NCBI GenBank assembly: GCA_002498385.1
Contig: DAHH01000019.1
Coordinates: forward strand, 70,530 to 115,150
Source of the DNA: Methanobacterium sp. UBA410
GTDB taxonomy: Archaea; Methanobacteriota; Methanobacteria; Methanobacteriales; Methanobacteriaceae
Reading direction: 5' to 3'
DNA length: 44,621 bases
Shown: one piece after another, positions 42,047-44,621 of the stretch
How the letters are laid out: each line of letters starts with the position of its first letter
Numbering within the stretch: position 1 is the stretch's first letter
Notes under the pieces: generated by a model
What the model saw: only the letters and a program-made list of their open reading frames with translations
Database searches by the model: none
Told to the model about the DNA's origin: nothing
Made by a program: the position numbers and the translations under genes

Positions 42047-42766
42047 ATGGTCGAAAAGAAAGCAGCAGTAGAGGGATGGCCACCAGTTACAGGTGAATAC
42101 GAAATTGGTGATGCTGAAAGTCCTGTAGCTGTTATAACTTTAGGTTCACATCTTGATGGTCCTATACAGGCCGGAGCTGGAATATCCGGTCCATTACACA
42201 CAGAAAACCTGGGTATTGAAAAGGTTGTAGCTAACGTAGTATCCAACCCTAATATCAGGTTTCTGGTGGTTTGTGGATCTGAAGTTCAGGGACATATCAC
42301 AGGAGCCACAATGAAAGCCCTCTATGAAAATGGTATTGATCCTGAAAAAAAGAACATCATTGGTTCTCCAGGCGCAATCCCATACGTTGAGAATCTTCCA
42401 GTTGAAGGAATTGAAAGGTTCCAGAACCAGCTTGAGTTTGTCGAGATGATTGATGTTGAAGATATGGGTGCAATATCATCCAAGATCAAAGAGTGCGTGG
42501 AAAAAGACCCTGGTGCATTTGAAGAAGATGCAATGGTCATAGAACTTGAAGAAGAGGGCGGTGAAGAAGAAGAAGGAGAAGAGGTAAAACCTGTAGCTCC
42601 TGAAACAGCTTTACTGGAAGCCAGGATACGTAACATACAGACCCAGGTAAAAGCAGTTGGTTCATACCACAGATTGTCTGCAGGTATGTACGCTGGAAAA
42701 GTTCAGGGTATAGCTGTAGGTCTGGCCTTCATCTTAACTCTTGGAACCATATTACTGTTGAAATAA
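42047..42766 (+). CDS. mtrA: Tetrahydromethanopterin S-methyltransferase subunit A (MtrA, corrinoid protein)
   Basis: MtrA carries the cobamide that accepts the methyl group from MtrH and gives it to coenzyme M. The 239-residue protein has the cobamide-binding domain TLGSHLDGPIQAGAGISGP, with the axial ligand histidine at H83 in GSEVQGHITGATMKAL (His84 in characterised MtrA). A strongly acidic linker follows (ELEEEGGEEEEGEEVKP, about residues 165-181). A C-terminal membrane helix closes it (GIAVGLAFILTLGTILLLK). ATG 42047 follows GGAGGTTAAAAC. The methyl acceptor is used by Mcr after transfer. Confidence 0.97.
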   Translation: MVEKKAAVEGWPPVTGEYEIGDAESPVAVITLGSHLDGPIQAGAGISGPLHTENLGIEKVVANVVSNPNIRFLVVCGSEVQGHITGATMKALYENGIDPEKKNIIGSPGAIPYVENLPVEGIERFQNQLEFVEMIDVEDMGAISSKIKECVEKDPGAFEEDAMVIELEEEGGEEEEGEEVKPVAPETALLEARIRNIQTQVKAVGSYHRLSAGMYAGKVQGIAVGLAFILTLGTILLLK

Positions 42767-42779
42767 TTGGGGGTTTTAA

Positions 42780-42983
42780 ATGATAATATCAAACAAACCT
42801 AATGTTAAAGGCATTAAAAGTGCTGTAGAAGACGTAAGATATCGTACCCAATTAATGGGTAGGGATCAGAGGCTCTTTGCAGGACTTATAGGCACAAGGA
42901 TCTATGGTATGGCTGTGGGATTCATACTTGCAATGCTCTTGATAGGTCTACCAGCATTATGGGTAATTGTTAGGGGGGCATAA
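42780..42983 (+). CDS. mtrF: Tetrahydromethanopterin S-methyltransferase subunit F (MtrF)
   Basis: This 67-residue subunit has a short hydrophilic N-terminus with SAVEDVRYRTQLMGRDQRLFAGLIGTR, followed by one membrane helix, MAVGFILAMLLIGLPALWVIV. The DQRLFAG segment resembles the MtrA C-terminal region (YHRLSAGMYAGKVQG), as known for MtrA and MtrF. ATG 42780 follows GGGGGTTTTAA at usual spacing, 13 nt after mtrA. Confidence 0.93.
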   Translation: MIISNKPNVKGIKSAVEDVRYRTQLMGRDQRLFAGLIGTRIYGMAVGFILAMLLIGLPALWVIVRGA

Positions 42984-42985
42984 TC

Positions 42986-43234
42986 ATGGCAGACGAAAAT
43001 GTTATACCTCGTGTTATAGTCCCTGAGGACGAATACAACAAAGCAAACGAGAGATTAGACAGCATAGAAAAGAAAATTGAATTTGACTATGGTGAGGTCT
43101 CTCAGAGAATGGGTCAACAGATAGGCAGGGACATAGGTATTTTATACGGTATAATAATAGGGCTCATAATCCTTTTTGTGGCCTTCAAAGTTGTAAAAGT
43201 AGGAGCAATCCTATCCGCATTTGGTGGAGTCTAA
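42986..43234 (+). CDS. mtrG: Tetrahydromethanopterin S-methyltransferase subunit G (MtrG)
   Basis: The 82-residue subunit starts MADENVIPRVIVPEDEYNKANERLDSIEKKIEF, a helical coiled region. It continues with EVSQRMGQQIGRDIGILYG and ends in one membrane helix (IIIGLIILFVAFKVVKVGAIL). It starts only 2 nt after the mtrF stop; GGGGGG in the mtrF end serves as ribosome site. MtrG and MtrB, F and A helices pack around the membrane core. Confidence 0.94.
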   Translation: MADENVIPRVIVPEDEYNKANERLDSIEKKIEFDYGEVSQRMGQQIGRDIGILYGIIIGLIILFVAFKVVKVGAILSAFGGV

Positions 43235-43255
43235 ATTTAATTAGGAGGATTAAAT

Positions 43256-44200
43256 ATGTTTAGATTTGACAAAGAACAAGTTGTATTAGATATAGCTGGC
43301 ACTAAAATTGGTGGACAGCCAGGTGAATATCCAACTGTTTTGGCAGGAACCATATTTTATGGTGGACACAAGATCATAGATGATGAGAAAGCAGGAACTT
43401 TCGACAAGGAAAAAGCAGAATCTTTAATCAAAACCCAGGAAGAGATGTCTGATTTAACAGGAAACCCACACATCGTGCACACATTCGGTGCAACACCCGA
43501 AGCAATAGTTAAATACCTGGAATTTGTGGGCGACGTAACAGATGCACCATTCTTCATAGATTCCACATCTGGAGAAGCAAGGGTGGCAGGTGCAAAATAT
43601 GCATCAGAAGTCGGTTTAGGAGACAGGGCAATATACAACTCTTTAAACATGTCTGCAGACGCTGACGAAATTGCAGCACTCACGGACTCAGATCTTTCAG
43701 CATCAATTGTTCTTGGTTTCAACCCAATGGAACCTGGTGTAGACGGTAAAATTTCAATCTGGGAAGATGGAGGAAGCGCACTTGACCAGGGTCTTCTAAA
43801 AACTGCAGAAGACTGTGGAATAGACAAACCTCTCATGGACGTTGCTATCACACCACTCGGTCAGGGTGCAGGTGCAGCTCTAAGAACATCATTCGCTGTT
43901 AAAAGCAAATGGGGATACCCAGTAGGAAGCGGTATACATAACGTTCCATCAGCATGGGACTGGTTGAAGAAATTCAAAAAAGAAAATGAGTATAACAAGA
44001 AAAAGGTATGGCCTGTTTGTGATGTAGGATCCAACCTTATACAGATAGCTGTTGGAGGAGACTTCGTGCTCATTGGACCTATCGAGAACGCAAGAATGGC
44101 ATTCACCGCATGTGGTATGGCTGACATATTCATGGCAGAAGCTGCAAAAGACCTAGGAACAGATCCAGTGGAAACACATCCATTCTTCAAATTGCTCTAA
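43256..44200 (+). CDS. mtrH: Tetrahydromethanopterin S-methyltransferase subunit H (MtrH)
   Basis: MtrH is the peripheral subunit that moves the methyl group from methyl-tetrahydromethanopterin to the MtrA corrinoid. The 314-residue protein has the TIM-barrel fold of methyltetrahydrofolate-type methyltransferases: MFRFDKEQVVLDIAGTKIGGQPGEYPTVLAGTIFYGGHKIIDDEKAG, then DAPFFIDSTSGEARVAGAKY, LNMSADADEI and GVDGKISIWEDGGSALDQGLL. The last part, GGDFVLIGPIENARMAFTACGMADIF, is also characteristic. It starts 21 nt after mtrG with GGAGG. It ends the mtr operon before two strong terminators. Confidence 0.97.
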   Translation: MFRFDKEQVVLDIAGTKIGGQPGEYPTVLAGTIFYGGHKIIDDEKAGTFDKEKAESLIKTQEEMSDLTGNPHIVHTFGATPEAIVKYLEFVGDVTDAPFFIDSTSGEARVAGAKYASEVGLGDRAIYNSLNMSADADEIAALTDSDLSASIVLGFNPMEPGVDGKISIWEDGGSALDQGLLKTAEDCGIDKPLMDVAITPLGQGAGAALRTSFAVKSKWGYPVGSGIHNVPSAWDWLKKFKKENEYNKKKVWPVCDVGSNLIQIAVGGDFVLIGPIENARMAFTACGMADIFMAEAAKDLGTDPVETHPFFKLL

Positions 44201-44208
44201 ATGTAAAA

Positions 44209-44276
44209 AGCGACTTAAAGTCGCTAAACTTTATTTTTTTTGTTTTCACTGAGATTTTGCGCAAAATCTCTTTTTT
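44209..44276 (+). terminator. Tandem intrinsic-type terminators after mtrH
   Basis: Stem AGCGACTT/AAGTCGCT (44209-44225) is followed by a T-run around 44234. A second, perfect 20-nt palindrome GAGATTTTGCGCAAAATCTC (44251-44270) is followed directly by TTTTTT (44271-44276). Both fit archaeal factor-independent termination and together close the operon. Confidence 0.8.
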
Positions 44277-44278
44277 GG

Positions 44279-44304
44279 AATACTGATTAATAATACTGAT
44301 TAAT
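44279..44304. repeat. Two perfect tandem copies of a 13-nt unit
   Basis: AATACTGATTAAT occurs at 44279-44291 and 44292-44304, between the mtr terminator and the structured RNA candidate. Confidence 0.95.
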
Positions 44305-44306
44305 GG

Positions 44307-44417
44307 TACAAGGTAGCACCCACAATCTCTAGGATTGTACTCCTATTTTTAGCACTTCATGTTTAGTAACTAAAACTTCTAAAATTTCAGTTACCGGATG
44401 GTTTGAATCCCCTTGTA
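44307..44417 (+). ncRNA. Candidate structured RNA with closing stem and internal hairpins
   Basis: TACAAGG (44307-44313) is complementary over all seven bases to CCTTGTA (44411-44417), closing a 111-nt element. Inside it are hairpin ACAATC/GATTGT (44322-44338, 5-nt loop), hairpin GTAACT/AGTTAC (44366-44394, extended by three more pairs past one mismatch) and a weak GGAT/ATCC pair (44396-44410). This is a multi-branch junction. It is not a tRNA, since the D- and T-arms do not fit. It could be a free RNA or a fragment of a regulatory leader. Strand is assumed plus. Confidence 0.35.
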
Positions 44418-44516
44418 TTGTTTATATAAATTATTTCTCGTCTAATTCTTGTTAAAATACTTTAAATTAAAAAAACTTATTTAAACCTTCTTTAAAAGGT
44501 TTATTACTTTAAAACA

Positions 44517-44527
44517 AATTTTATATG
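44517..44527 (+). promoter_or_regulatory. TATA-like element upstream of the final gene
   Basis: AATTTTATATG lies about 75 nt before ATG 44601. A further TTTATATAAA near 44420 could serve a longer transcript. Either could drive the gene that starts at the window's end. Confidence 0.35.
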
Positions 44528-44600
44528 CCTTAAAAACAAAGTTTTAAATAGACAAAGAAATTAAAAGTTAGTGTTCTAATTATTTATTGAGGATGATAAA

Positions 44601-44621
44601 ATGAACGTTAATAAGAAGGTT
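44601..44621 (+). CDS. Start of an unidentified gene, cut by the window edge
   Basis: ATG 44601 follows GAGGATGATAAA, a fair ribosome site, and opens MNVNKKV before the window ends. Seven codons do not allow any assignment. Confidence 0.4.

Noticed and set aside
44307..44417. Possible tRNA: 7-bp acceptor-like stem and a GGTTTGAATCC T-loop-like sequence
   Set aside because: The D-arm and anticodon arm cannot be formed, the T-stem pairs only two bases, and the element is 111 nt long. I kept it only as a structured RNA candidate.

Overview
The window is a chromosomal segment of a hydrogenotrophic methanogen of the order Methanobacteriales, most likely Methanobacterium or a close relative. It is AT-rich, with GGAGGTGAT-type ribosome binding sites, TATA-box promoters and T-rich terminators. 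It carries methanogenesis genes (mcr, mtr), methanogen cofactor genes (cofG for F420, mptA for methanopterin, comB for coenzyme M) and small proteins resembling the Methanothermobacter proteins MTH1175, MTH1184 and MTH1187. I see no tRNA, rRNA, CRISPR array, insertion sequence or prophage.

Layout. 204-2211 (+): taw2-like tRNA wyosine enzyme, a nitroreductase and a DUF429 protein. 2487-8160 (-): cofG, a small conserved protein, mptA, an unknown protein, a histone-deacetylase-fold hydrolase and an Lrp/AsnC regulator. 8806-11498 (-): three tandem paralogous membrane proteins (DUF4013-like). 12099-18703: an unknown membrane-anchored protein, trm1, a CPBP protease, a DegT-family aminotransferase, a thiamine-binding-type protein and a tRNA thiolation enzyme. 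18935-23807 (-): a TPR remnant, a GTPBP1-like GTPase, an MTH1184-like protein, a TraB protein, comB and a TRAM protein. 24022-26639 (+): an unknown protein overlapping methanogenesis marker 7, then a membrane metallophosphoesterase. 27047-30479 (+): a cofactor/Fe-S module with a decayed DUF134 copy, its surviving zinc domain, a NifX-like protein, an intact DUF134 protein, an Mrp ATPase and a metallo-beta-lactamase protein. 31143-34109 (-): two radical SAM enzymes, the second being Mmp10. 34395-44200 (+): mcrBDCGA followed by mtrEDCBAFGH. The window ends in a probable structured RNA region and the first seven codons of another gene.

How it works together. The last 13 kb encode the two final steps of methanogenesis: Mtr moves the methyl group from tetrahydromethanopterin to coenzyme M while pumping sodium, and Mcr releases methane. 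The divergent radical SAM genes are placed to methylate McrA: Mmp10 methylates the active-site arginine, and the other is a good candidate for the glutamine methyltransferase. Both target residues are present in McrA. cofG, mptA and comB make cofactors for the same pathway.

Most notable signals: (1) five mutually complementary 7-nt arms between mcrA and mtrE that can fold in alternative ways, one ending in a T7 terminator; (2) a decayed DUF134 gene whose zinc domain appears to have gained its own start codon and ribosome site, with a perfect 22-bp palindrome directly before the dead gene's original ATG; (3) about twenty unrelated two-copy tandem duplications of 12-28 nt, all in intergenic DNA; (4) a 111-nt candidate structured RNA downstream of mtrH. 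In many genes the longest reading frame begins inside or before the ribosome binding site, so I moved those starts inward.
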